Shown here: one piece after another, positions 1-5,984 of the stretch
Numbering within the stretch: the stretch's first letter is position 1
How the letters are laid out: each line of letters opens with the position of its first letter
Source: Acidobacteriota bacterium
GTDB taxonomy: Bacteria; Acidobacteriota; Terriglobia; Terriglobales; Acidobacteriaceae
NCBI GenBank assembly: GCA_021819255.1
Contig: JAKART010000150.1
Span: forward strand, 1 to 6,297
Length of the DNA stretch: 6,297 bases
Reading direction: 5' to 3'
Translations under genes and position numbers: made by a program
Notes under the pieces: generated by a model
What the model was told of the DNA's origin: nothing
The model's database searches: none
Seen by the model: only the letters and a program-made list of their open reading frames with translations

Positions 1-1085
1 CGATCTGAATTGGGATCGTAGATGGTGTAACCGCTCCCGGTGAAGTCTCCGCCGGCCTCTGCTGCAGTCGGCACGGTAGACGTCACGTCCATCGGCTCAT
101 GCTGGTCGAATTGCTCGTAGGAGCCAAAGAAGAAAGTCTTGTCTTTGCGGATCGGTCCGCCGGTCTGGGCGCCCCATGTGTCACGGGTGTTAATGGGTTT
201 GCGAATTCCAGTCAGGTTGTTCTCCCAGGTATTCGCATTCAAGGCCGAGTTGCCGTAGTAGTCGTAAACCGCTCCATGGTACTCGTTGGTTCCGTCCTTG
301 ACGTTGGCGTTGAATACAGCGCCCCCGGTCCTCCCATATTGTGCATCGTAGGGCATGACGCTGGATTGCATCTGTTGCACCGACGCCATGTTGGGAGTGA
401 TGTACCAGCTTCCTTGATCGCTTACAGGAACTCCGTTGACAAAAAAGGCGTTTTCGTCGGTCTGTGCTCCGGCCGCCGCATAGCTGTCGGAGTTGTTCCG
501 CAGGGTGAGGTTGAACAGCCCTCCATTATTGGAGTAGCTGATTCCCTGGGTCAAAACCACGTCATCCCAGACCATCAGGCCGACGGTTGGCATGTTTTCC
601 ACCTTCAATTGGTCCAGTACGCCCCCGGTGCTGGCAGAGACGGTATCCAGTTCAACAGATCCTTCTGTCACCACCACCTGCTGAGAGACGCTGCCAGGCT
701 TCAGGGTCAGGTTGAGGCCCAATTGTTGGGCTGAATCCAGACGGACGCGGTTGTACACTTCGGTTTGAAAGCGCGGCGCCGTGGCTGTAACGGTATAGGT
801 TCCCGGCAGCAGATAAAGCAGCGAATAGACGCCCCGGGTATCTGTTTTTGCCGAGGCGGAGACCTTGGTGTCGACATTGACCGCCGTGACCTTCGCGTTC
901 TGAATGACGGCGCCTGATGGATCTTGCACCTCGCCGGTAATCGTAGCGCGAAACTCCTGCCCATAGACTGGCGTTACCAGTGGCAGCGTCAGTACAAGTA
1001 CTGCAAGATGAAGGAGATGAGGTTGCCAGCATCGGCTTCCAGCCATTGGCCGAAACGCTGAGTGTTGGGCTTTTCCATGGCTCAT
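1..1085 (-). CDS. Oar-like TonB-dependent receptor, N-terminal part (3' end outside window)
   Basis: This is the N-terminal 361 codons of an outer-membrane TonB-dependent receptor; the frame stays open through the window edge at base 1. The ATG at 1085-1083 lies 6 nt after AGGAGG. Residues 1-42 read as a long signal peptide with a hydrophobic stretch at about 24-40 and likely cleavage after VYG, before QEFRATITG. Residues 44-125 form a carboxypeptidase-regulatory/Cna-B-like beta domain (GEVQDPSGAVI, DTRGVYSLLYLLPGTY, then LTLKPGS). The plug region follows, with FFVNGVP, the landmark DAQYGRTGGAVFN, KDGTNEYHGAVYDY, TGGPIRKDKTFFFGSYEQ and IYDP. These are hallmarks of Oar-like receptors of Acidobacteriota, usually around 1000 residues or more, so about two thirds is missing here. 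It probably imports a carbohydrate or glycoside; the substrate is unknown. It is divergent from the LacI-type gene, which suggests local control. Confidence 0.93.
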   Translation of the reverse strand, partial: MSHGKAQHSAFRPMAGSRCWQPHLLHLAVLVLTLPLVTPVYGQEFRATITGEVQDPSGAVIQNAKVTAVNVDTKVSASAKTDTRGVYSLLYLLPGTYTVTATAPRFQTEVYNRVRLDSAQQLGLNLTLKPGSVSQQVVVTEGSVELDTVSASTGGVLDQLKVENMPTVGLMVWDDVVLTQGISYSNNGGLFNLTLRNNSDSYAAAGAQTDENAFFVNGVPVSDQGSWYITPNMASVQQMQSSVMPYDAQYGRTGGAVFNANVKDGTNEYHGAVYDYYGNSALNANTWENNLTGIRKPINTRDTWGAQTGGPIRKDKTFFFGSYEQFDQHEPMDVTSTVPTAAEAGGDFTGSGYTIYDPNSD

Positions 1086-1091
1086 TGTGTT

Positions 1092-1097
1092 CCTCCT
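1092..1097 (-). promoter_or_regulatory. Shine-Dalgarno site of the TonB-dependent receptor
   Basis: On the minus strand this reads AGGAGG, followed by a 6-nt spacer and the ATG at 1085. It decides the start over the in-frame ATG 13 codons further in (1046), which would also leave a workable signal peptide but has no such site. Confidence 0.8.
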
Positions 1098-1145
1098 GCC
1101 GCCCCCTGCCGATCTTGCCCGGCATGGAGATTTCTCTTACAGATC

Positions 1146-1174
1146 CCTGAGAACTTTGAAGGAGAATCCTCAGG
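1146..1174 (-). repeat. Inverted repeat / possible leader hairpin of the receptor mRNA
   Basis: On the minus strand, CCTGAGGATT and AGTTCTCAGG can pair over 10 positions, including two G-T wobbles, around a 9-nt loop. It lies about 60 nt upstream of the receptor start codon, so it could form in the mRNA leader. It has no U-tract and does not cover the ribosome binding site. The pairing is visible; any function is inference. Confidence 0.35.
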
Positions 1175-1350
1175 GGGAATCCTCGGGTATTCACAGATCG
1201 CCAGCCTTCCCGGGCCAAGGATGGTCGTCCCGCAAGGCCGCCCGGTTTGCGCGAATTGGTCAAAATGGTCTTGCGCTGAGGAGGCAGTTGTGAAAACTTA
1301 CCGTCCTCGTTTCTTCTCCGCGAGAGAGACGCCCTGTCCGTCACGTACGA

Positions 1351-1388
1351 TTGACAGCGCTGTCACGAATTCGACAAAATGCTATGCA
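1351..1388 (+). promoter_or_regulatory. Candidate promoter toward the LacI-type gene
   Basis: Two weak readings exist. TTGACA at 1351-1356 has only CAAAAT at 18 nt as a -10. Alternatively, CTGTCA at 1360-1365 is followed after exactly 17 nt by TATGCA (1383-1388), preceded by an extended-10 TG at 1380-1381. Either way the -35 box overlaps the palindrome, so a bound repressor would block RNA polymerase. The boxes match the consensus only partly. Confidence 0.25.
1352..1365. promoter_or_regulatory. LacI-family operator, perfect 14-bp palindrome
   Basis: TGACAGCGCTGTCA is a perfect palindrome with a central CG. It fits the TGNNANCGNTNNCA pattern known for LacI/CcpA-type operators at every fixed position. 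It lies 267 bp upstream of the receptor start and about 305 bp upstream of the likely regulator start. The adjacent LacI-type protein is the obvious candidate ligand and may control both divergent genes. Binding itself is inferred. Confidence 0.72.
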
Positions 1389-1499
1389 GCCAGCGTTGCG
1401 TTTGTCAAGATGCAACTTCCAAAGCTTTCCGCGCTGACTTTCGTTCCGTTGGTGGGCGCGCCACAGGGCGCCTGCAAGCCCGCAAAGAAGCGTTTCAGT

Positions 1500-1513
1500 C
1501 TGACAGGAGTCAG
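1500..1513. repeat. Short inverted repeat, possible secondary operator
   Basis: CTGAC-AGGA-GTCAG is a 5-bp perfect inverted repeat with a 4-nt spacer. It contains the TGACAG half-site of the main palindrome, about 150 bp away. It could be a weak second operator allowing a DNA loop, or chance. Confidence 0.2.
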
Positions 1514-1670
1514 GTGGTTCTTCGGACGAAGATCGTTTGCGATGGCGTTGATCTTGATTGTGCTAGCCTGTTGACGGACAAAAGGCTTTGCTCCGGCAGC
1601 CGGATTTGAAACAAGCGCAGCATGGACGCTGGGCGGGGGTGTGGCAAGCTGGGAGATGGGTAAGAACGAG

Positions 1671-2714
1671 ATGCCTATACGGAACAAGCGGGCGCCCACC
1701 CTGGCAGATGTTGCCCGTGCGGCGCGAGTCTCTCTCAAAACCGCCTCGCGCGTCCTGAATGGGGCATCGAATGTCCGCCAGGAAAAGGTAAGCAAAGTCC
1801 AGGCCGTTATGGCGCGGCTAGGCTACCGCCCGAATGAGCTGGCTCGGAGCCTGATGACGCGTAAATCAGGCACAATCGGTATTATTGTCGCCAACCTTGC
1901 AAATCCATTTGTGATCGAGGTGATCAAAGCCGTTCAGCAGGTCGCACGCGCCAACGGCTATGTCCTCATCATCACAAGCTCAGAAGGCCAGCCGGAGGTA
2001 GAGAGCGCTGAGATTGAAAGTCTCGTACGGCGCAGAATTGACGGCTTGATCATTGCCCCGGCGAGCAGCGGTCCAAGACTGTCAAGTCATCTGTTGCCGG
2101 CGAACATCCCCACAGTGACGTTCGACCAACTTGTCCGCGGCACTGCCTTTGACTCCGTCATCATCACCAACCGCCAAAGCGCCTCCGAGGCGACCAGGCA
2201 TATGATTGCGCACGGGTATCGAAGGATTGTCGCGGTCGGTACGCGTCCCTATCTTTACACTTCGAAAGAGCGCGTAGCGGGTTATCGCAGGAGCATGGCT
2301 CAATCGGGCTTCGAGGCGAGAGAGTGCTTCGTCAAGCATGAAAGTTTGTTGACCGCAAAATGGCTGGAGGAGGAGGTGTTGCGAGGAGAAGCAGCGGAGG
2401 CCATCTTTTCCTTGAATTGGGTTACCACGCAGCATGTTTTGCGAGGCCTTCGCGATCTGGGGATCTCCGCTGGCCGTGATATCGCGTTGATTTCCTTTGA
2501 CGATTTCGATCTGGGCGAGATGCTGACGCCGGGACTGTCGGTTGTGCAGCAGCCTTCTGACTCTCTGGGCAGGGAGAGTGCGCGGCTGCTCTTTGAGCGC
2601 CTGAAGGGTGATCACGCCCTGCCTTCCCGGCGGATTGTCTTACAGGCCCGTCTGGTGATTCGGCAATCCTGTGGTTGTGGAGTTGGCGGTACCCTGGTCG
2701 CCGGTGCTCCGTAA
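1671..2714 (+). CDS. LacI-family transcriptional regulator
   Basis: This is a complete cytoplasmic DNA-binding repressor of 347 residues from the ATG at 1671, a normal LacI-family length. Residues 10-31 form the N-terminal helix-turn-helix (TLADVARAARVSLKTASRVLNG), followed by the hinge-helix region (GYRPNELARSLMTRKSG, 51-67). A periplasmic-binding-protein-like effector domain starts at TIGIIVANLANPF and includes RRRIDGLII, ISFDDFDLGEMLTPGLSVVQQP and a terminal RLVIRQSCGCG. The last is the usual end of LacI-type sugar regulators. An in-frame GTG at 1641 or ATG at 1656 would add 10 or 5 residues. I prefer 1671 because LacI proteins normally begin just before the helix-turn-helix and GGGAG lies upstream, though at a long spacing. 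Its neighbours suggest sugar sensing and control of the divergent receptor through the palindrome at 1352-1365. The effector is unknown. Confidence 0.95.
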   Translation: MPIRNKRAPTLADVARAARVSLKTASRVLNGASNVRQEKVSKVQAVMARLGYRPNELARSLMTRKSGTIGIIVANLANPFVIEVIKAVQQVARANGYVLIITSSEGQPEVESAEIESLVRRRIDGLIIAPASSGPRLSSHLLPANIPTVTFDQLVRGTAFDSVIITNRQSASEATRHMIAHGYRRIVAVGTRPYLYTSKERVAGYRRSMAQSGFEARECFVKHESLLTAKWLEEEVLRGEAAEAIFSLNWVTTQHVLRGLRDLGISAGRDIALISFDDFDLGEMLTPGLSVVQQPSDSLGRESARLLFERLKGDHALPSRRIVLQARLVIRQSCGCGVGGTLVAGAP

Positions 2715-2768
2715 GCCAGAGATCGCGAAGTCATCTTGCCTTGGCTGGCGCAAGGGTGGAGGTGTGAA

Positions 2769-2840
2769 ATGGCTTTGCGGCGTTCACGTCCCTTTACGTT
2801 CCTGCTTCACAGGGGAGGTCCCGCTTCTGCCGGGCCATAG
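2769..2840 (+). CDS. Possible 23-residue small ORF (leader peptide candidate)
   Basis: An ATG at 2769 lies 6 nt after GGAGG (2758-2762), as good a ribosome binding site as any in the window. It opens a frame of 23 codons rich in Arg, Pro and Gly (start MALRRSRPF, end PASAGP) and stops at TAG 2838-2840. It begins 54 nt after the LacI-type stop codon, so it could share that transcript. The stop codon forms part of the left arm of the inverted repeat at 2833-2879, an arrangement that resembles leader-peptide attenuators. There is no recognised family and no run of one amino acid that would explain attenuation. A chance ORF is quite possible. Confidence 0.22.
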   Translation: MALRRSRPFTFLLHRGGPASAGP

Positions 2841-2879
2841 GCTGAGAACAGATCTCGCCGGAGGAGCCCATCTATGGCC
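2833..2879 (+). repeat. 8-bp perfect inverted repeat with nested stems
   Basis: GGCCATAG (2833-2840) pairs perfectly with CTATGGCC (2872-2879). Inside it, GCT can pair with AGC, and GAGA-ACAGA-TCTC forms a small hairpin. No U-tract follows, so it is not a normal intrinsic terminator. It may be a structured RNA element, a processing site or a protein-binding dyad. The repeat is visible; the role is unknown. Confidence 0.4.
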
Positions 2880-3124
2880 AGTGGTGTGGTGTTGGAGGGG
2901 TCGCCAGGTCGAGTTCCTGCGAAGACCGCAGTGCGCGGCCGTAGCAATTCCCCGCAAGCCGCAGGTCGTCTCAGTCGAGCCAGGAGTGAACTCTGGACCC
3001 GTCCGGTTGGCAGAGGTTGTTCTGTTCTGCGGGAGCCAGGCAAGGCGGGGAAGAATGGGCGTAAGGTGCGGCAACGGAAGCATCAGTGGCGAGTTCGACG
3101 ATCTCGGGCCAGCGCACTGTGGGC

Positions 3125-3154
3125 TTGACAATCGATAATAATCGATCATAGCCT
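3125..3154 (+). promoter_or_regulatory. Candidate promoter and operator of the kinase-isomerase operon
   Basis: A consensus -35 box TTGACA (3125-3130) is followed by an AT-rich stretch with two ATCGAT palindromes (3131-3136 and 3141-3146) separated by AATA, then weak -10 candidates CATAGC (16-nt spacing) or TAGCCT (18-nt spacing). It stands out against the GC-rich surroundings and ends about 80 nt before the kinase start. ACAATCGATAAT (3128-3139) plus CGATCAT (3143-3149) recur upstream of the GntR-type gene on the opposite strand. A bound regulator between -35 and -10 would repress. Confidence 0.45.
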
Positions 3155-3236
3155 TGCGGAGTGATGCTGCTTCAACTTTCTTCGGCTCTTCAAAGATAAC
3201 ATCAGCGGCCTTTAGCGCAGCGGAGGCAAAGCCCAC

Positions 3237-4478
3237 ATGGCGGAGCGCAACATCTTGGTAGTGCAGGCAGGCGGGCCCACGCCGGTACTGAATGCCACAC
3301 TGGCATCCATTGTGGAAGAAGCGCGTGGATCAGGGGCCTTCCGGCGAATCCTGGGTGCCCGCTCGGCTATGAGAGGACTGGTTCAGGGGCAAGTGGCTGA
3401 CTTGACCGGTCTTTCCCTACAAGATCTTCGCGTCCTGCGAAGCTCGCCTGGAGCAACCCTGGGTGCATCTCGCTATCCGTTGAAGGCAGAGGATCTTCCA
3501 GCGATCGTACGGCACCTGGAACGCCTGCGGGTGAGTGACGTTCTGGTGATCGGAGGGAATGGAACCATGCATGCCGCAGGTCTGCTCGCCGATTGCGCCC
3601 GGAAGGCAGGTCGAGTGATTCGGATTGTCGGCGTGCCGAAGACGGTGGACAATGATCTGGAGAGGACGGACCGCTCCCCGGGTTATGCAAGCGCAGCCCG
3701 ATACATCGCCCAGGCGACCTGCGACCTTGCGGCGGACGTGCGCTCCATGCCGCAACCCGTCTCAATCCTTGAGACGATGGGACGCAGCGTAGGATGGCTG
3801 GCGGCTGCGGCTGCAGCCACCAAGCAAGATGAGGACGAAGCCCCGCATATCGTTCTTCTGCCGGAAAGGCCTTTCGTGCTGGATCGCTTTTTGGCGCGCG
3901 TGGACGGCTGCGTCACGCGGCGCGGGTGGTGTGTGGTTGTAGCCGCGGAAGGTCTTCGCGATGCGCGGGGTCGCATGGTCTATGAGGTAGAGGATCCGGC
4001 TCAGGCCGACGCGCTGAAGCGATCCATTACGGGGGGAGTCGCGCAGTACCTGGCCGATCGGGTGGCCCAGCTTCTCAAGTTACGCTGCCGGAGTGAAAAG
4101 CCCGGCCTGCTGGGGCGATCGTCGATGCAACATGTTGCGAGCCAGGATCGTGCGGATGCGGAGCTGGTAGGCCGAGCGGGAGTGCAAGCTGTGCTTGCCG
4201 GAGACTCCGAACGGATGGTATCGCTGCGGCCGCTGCAGGGCACTGAGACCAGAAGATACGATCTCGTTCCGCTGATCGAGGTTGCGGGCATCGAGCGTCC
4301 AATCCCTGAGGAGTGGATTCGGGATGGCGACGTTCCGCTTGGGGAGCCATATTTCCAGTACATCCGGCCGTTAATCGGACAGTTGGACTCCCATCCTGAG
4401 ATCACATTGCCGGATTATCCGCCCAGCTCTCGGAAGCCCGCTTCCGAAGAAGAGAGGAAACATGTCATCCAATCTTGA
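3237..4478 (+). CDS. Phosphofructokinase-family (PFK-A fold) sugar kinase
   Basis: This is a 413-residue cytoplasmic enzyme of the ATP/PPi-dependent 6-phosphofructokinase superfamily. Motifs in order are QAGGPTPVLNA (10-20, the N-terminal GG loop), SSPGATLGASR (69-79), VIGGNGTMHAAG (104-115), PKTVDND (134-140, with D138 as the probable catalytic base), METMGRS-type substrate loop MGRSVGW (181-187), LLPERPF (207-213), VVAAEGL (234-240) and KPGLLGRSS (288-296), followed by DRADAELVGRAGV. K135 in PKT is typical of PPi-type sequences, whereas G109 is typical of ATP users. The usual Mg-binding Asp of GGDGS/T is Asn (N108), so phosphoryl donor and substrate are uncertain. CGGAGG lies 10 nt before the ATG. 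The end overlaps the isomerase-like gene by 17 nt, indicating translational coupling. It probably phosphorylates a ketose at C1; fructose 6-phosphate is possible but not assured. Confidence 0.9.
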   Translation: MAERNILVVQAGGPTPVLNATLASIVEEARGSGAFRRILGARSAMRGLVQGQVADLTGLSLQDLRVLRSSPGATLGASRYPLKAEDLPAIVRHLERLRVSDVLVIGGNGTMHAAGLLADCARKAGRVIRIVGVPKTVDNDLERTDRSPGYASAARYIAQATCDLAADVRSMPQPVSILETMGRSVGWLAAAAAATKQDEDEAPHIVLLPERPFVLDRFLARVDGCVTRRGWCVVVAAEGLRDARGRMVYEVEDPAQADALKRSITGGVAQYLADRVAQLLKLRCRSEKPGLLGRSSMQHVASQDRADAELVGRAGVQAVLAGDSERMVSLRPLQGTETRRYDLVPLIEVAGIERPIPEEWIRDGDVPLGEPYFQYIRPLIGQLDSHPEITLPDYPPSSRKPASEEERKHVIQS

Positions 4479-5832
4479 AGATCGAAAGTTCATCCGTCTA
4501 GGGGTCATCTCTGTGGGCCGCAAGCGCCCTGGGTTTGACCAGGAGTGGAATCAGATGATGACGGCACGCTGCCTGGACATCTTGGAGCATCTGGGCTACT
4601 TCTTGACGCGGATTGAGAAGCCTGTAGTGGACGAGATGACGACCGTTGCCGCTTTGGAGGAGGTTCAGCGGGCCGGATGTGAGGCGCTTCTGCTGCTGCA
4701 GCCCTCGATTGCCCATGGACAACTGGCTCTTACGCTGGCCCAGCGGTGGCCGGATCCGGTGATTCTTTGGGCGACGCCGGAGCGGCCTGGCGATGGGAAG
4801 GTGAGCTCCTGTTCTTTGGTGGGGCAGCATCTCTGGGCGTCTTCTCTGCGGCAGGCAGGACATCCTTTTGAGTTCGTTTACGGTGATCCCGATGACGGCG
4901 CTGTGCGTGAGGATCTGGCAAGGGCGGTCATGCTGGCGCGCGCTGCCTTCCGCCTCCGCCGTAGCCGTGTCGGTCTGGTGGGGACGCACGTTCCGGGTTT
5001 CATCGATCTGGCGGTAGAGCCGTTTCTGCTGCGTCAAGCGATTGGCGCCCAGCTTTGTCCGCTCAGCCTGCCGCAGTTTATTGAGCGCGTCCGAGAGCTA
5101 CCGGAGCAAGCGGTTCTTCGCGATGTCCAGAAGGTGCAGGAGATGAAGCTGCCTCTGCGCGGCGTGGTGGCAGAGGATCTGGCGATGAACTCGCGCTACT
5201 ACCTGGCCATGCGAGATCTAATGGAAGAGGAGAGGCTTGACGCCTTGGCCATCCAATGCTGGCCCGAGCTGCCGAACCTGCTTGGGCAGTGGCCGTATCT
5301 GGCCGTTTCGCGGCTCAGCACAGAGGGGCGCGCTGTAGCGATCGAAGGCGATGTGGATGGGGCTCTCAGCAGTTTGATCAGCCTTTTGATTGGAGCGGGT
5401 CCCGGATTTCTTACCGACTGGCTGGAGCACGACCGGGAGTCGATCTTCTTCTGGCACCCGGGTATGGCTCCCATGGATATGTGCGACGGGCCGGGGTGCG
5501 ATGCGGCTCCCGCGCTGGCGCCCCACTTCAATATCGTCAAGCCGCTGGTGGTCGATGGCCGCATCCGGACGAACGAGCCTGTAACGATGTTTCGGCTGTG
5601 GCGCTGCGACAACCGCTACCATCTGACAGCCTTGGCAGGCCGTACGATGGAGCCACGCCGCAAGCTTACCGGCAATACCGCCCTGGTTCACATCCGGGAG
5701 GTCGATGTCCCCTCGTGGTTTGATCGTTTGCTGCATGCGGGTTTGCCGCATCATGTGCTGGTCTCCTTTGGAACCCATCGCGAAACCTTGCGCCGGCTAG
5801 CCAGACTACTGGGGATTTCATGGTGGCAGTGA
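4462..5832 (+). CDS. L-fucose/L-arabinose isomerase-like protein
   Basis: This 456-residue protein looks like a member of the FucI/AraA sugar isomerase superfamily, which interconverts aldoses and ketoses using a divalent metal. Features are an N-terminal Rossmann-like start (IRLGVISVGRKRPGFDQEW), a second domain beginning about RVGLVGTHVPGF (169-180), the core AIQCWPELPN (263-272), STEGRAVAIEGDVDGALSSL (286-305), FFWHPGMAPMDMC (329-341), and a C-terminal barrel-like part with FRLWRCDNRYHLTALAG. Likely metal or catalytic residues are E269, E288 or E295, D297 and H332, placed by analogy only. The length is close to the roughly 470-500 residues typical of the family. GAGG lies 4 nt before the ATG, inside the end of the kinase gene, so the two are co-translated. 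The substrate is unknown. Pairing with a PFK-like kinase suggests it supplies the ketose. Family assignment is fairly sure; an exact activity is not. Confidence 0.8.
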   Translation: MSSNLEDRKFIRLGVISVGRKRPGFDQEWNQMMTARCLDILEHLGYFLTRIEKPVVDEMTTVAALEEVQRAGCEALLLLQPSIAHGQLALTLAQRWPDPVILWATPERPGDGKVSSCSLVGQHLWASSLRQAGHPFEFVYGDPDDGAVREDLARAVMLARAAFRLRRSRVGLVGTHVPGFIDLAVEPFLLRQAIGAQLCPLSLPQFIERVRELPEQAVLRDVQKVQEMKLPLRGVVAEDLAMNSRYYLAMRDLMEEERLDALAIQCWPELPNLLGQWPYLAVSRLSTEGRAVAIEGDVDGALSSLISLLIGAGPGFLTDWLEHDRESIFFWHPGMAPMDMCDGPGCDAAPALAPHFNIVKPLVVDGRIRTNEPVTMFRLWRCDNRYHLTALAGRTMEPRRKLTGNTALVHIREVDVPSWFDRLLHAGLPHHVLVSFGTHRETLRRLARLLGISWWQ

Positions 5833-5856
5833 TGGGAGAACAGCGCATTCATCAGG

Positions 5857-5883
5857 ATGATCGCCATTATCGATTGTGATAGT
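5857..5883 (+). promoter_or_regulatory. Second ATCGAT-type site upstream of the GntR-type gene
   Basis: ATGATCG-CC-ATTATCGATTGT (5857-5877) is the reverse complement of the site at 3128-3149, which has three bases (ATT) instead of two in the gap. GATAGT (5878-5883) just after it could be a -10 box, though no good -35 is visible. The position, 206 nt before the regulator gene and 25 nt after the isomerase-like gene, suits an autoregulatory operator. Confidence 0.4.
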
Positions 5884-5957
5884 TTATGAGCAGAAACTGA
5901 TGGGGAGATGGACCGCAGCAACCAGCAAGACGCATCTGAATCATGGAGTGGCAAACG

Positions 5958-5984
5958 GAGTTACGCAAAACAGAGTTACACAAA
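5958..5984 (+). repeat. Tandem direct repeat with 15-nt period
   Basis: GAGTTACGCAAA (5958-5969) and GAGTTACACAAA (5973-5984) match at 11 of 12 positions with the same face of the helix offset by 15 nt. They lie about 105-130 nt before the GntR-type start codon. They could be regulator half-sites in the leader or promoter region, or chance. Confidence 0.35.

Larger units (their letters stand above)
1086..1670. other. Long divergent regulatory region between receptor and LacI-type gene
   Basis: About 585 bases separate the receptor start (minus strand) from the likely regulator start (plus strand). Open frames cross it on both strands, but none has a recognisable protein family, plausible composition or ribosome binding site, so I read it as non-coding. 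It holds the receptor ribosome binding site, a leader hairpin at 1146-1174, the perfect palindrome at 1352-1365 and a weaker inverted repeat at 1500-1513. The receptor transcript may have an untranslated leader of up to about 250 nt if it starts near the palindrome. Confidence 0.7.
2715..3236. other. 522-base region without a convincing gene
   Basis: Between the LacI-type gene and the kinase I find no protein I recognise. Open frames on both strands translate to Arg/Pro/Cys/Trp-rich sequences without domains and look like random GC-rich reading. The region does hold a small ORF behind a strong ribosome binding site (2769-2840), an 8-bp inverted repeat overlapping that ORF's stop codon (2833-2879), and an AT-rich repeat beside a TTGACA box (3125-3154) that is probably the operon promoter. 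It may also contain the decayed remains of a gene, but no homology is visible. Confidence 0.6.

Noticed and set aside
652..1344. Long minus-strand open frame across the receptor start and its leader
   Set aside because: It overlaps the receptor gene in a different frame, reads as Arg/Ser-rich sequence without domains, and the receptor frame has clear family motifs, a signal peptide and a ribosome binding site.
1062..1574. Plus-strand open frame in the divergent regulatory region
   Set aside because: There is no ribosome binding site and no recognisable domain. It runs antisense over the receptor start and across the operator palindrome, so it is most likely a chance GC-rich frame.
2784..3236. 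Minus-strand open frame filling the gap before the kinase
   Set aside because: The first 40 residues look mildly protein-like, but the rest is Pro/Thr/Arg-rich with no family. It starts at a GTG directly against the kinase start and lacks a ribosome binding site.
4081..4209. Possible loss of the 6-phosphate-binding Arg in the kinase
   Set aside because: A first alignment to the LGxIQRGG motif put Ser in place of Arg, but aligning KPGLLGRSS to the KPGTLQRSS form seen in PPi-type relatives restores the Arg (R294).
5256..5723. Plus-strand open frame inside the isomerase-like gene
   Set aside because: It is a shadow of the isomerase-like frame, which has family motifs throughout.
5849..5860. 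TCATC-AG-GATGA dyad after the isomerase-like gene as a terminator
   Set aside because: The stem is only 5 bp with a 2-nt loop and no following T-run, so it does not qualify as an intrinsic terminator.
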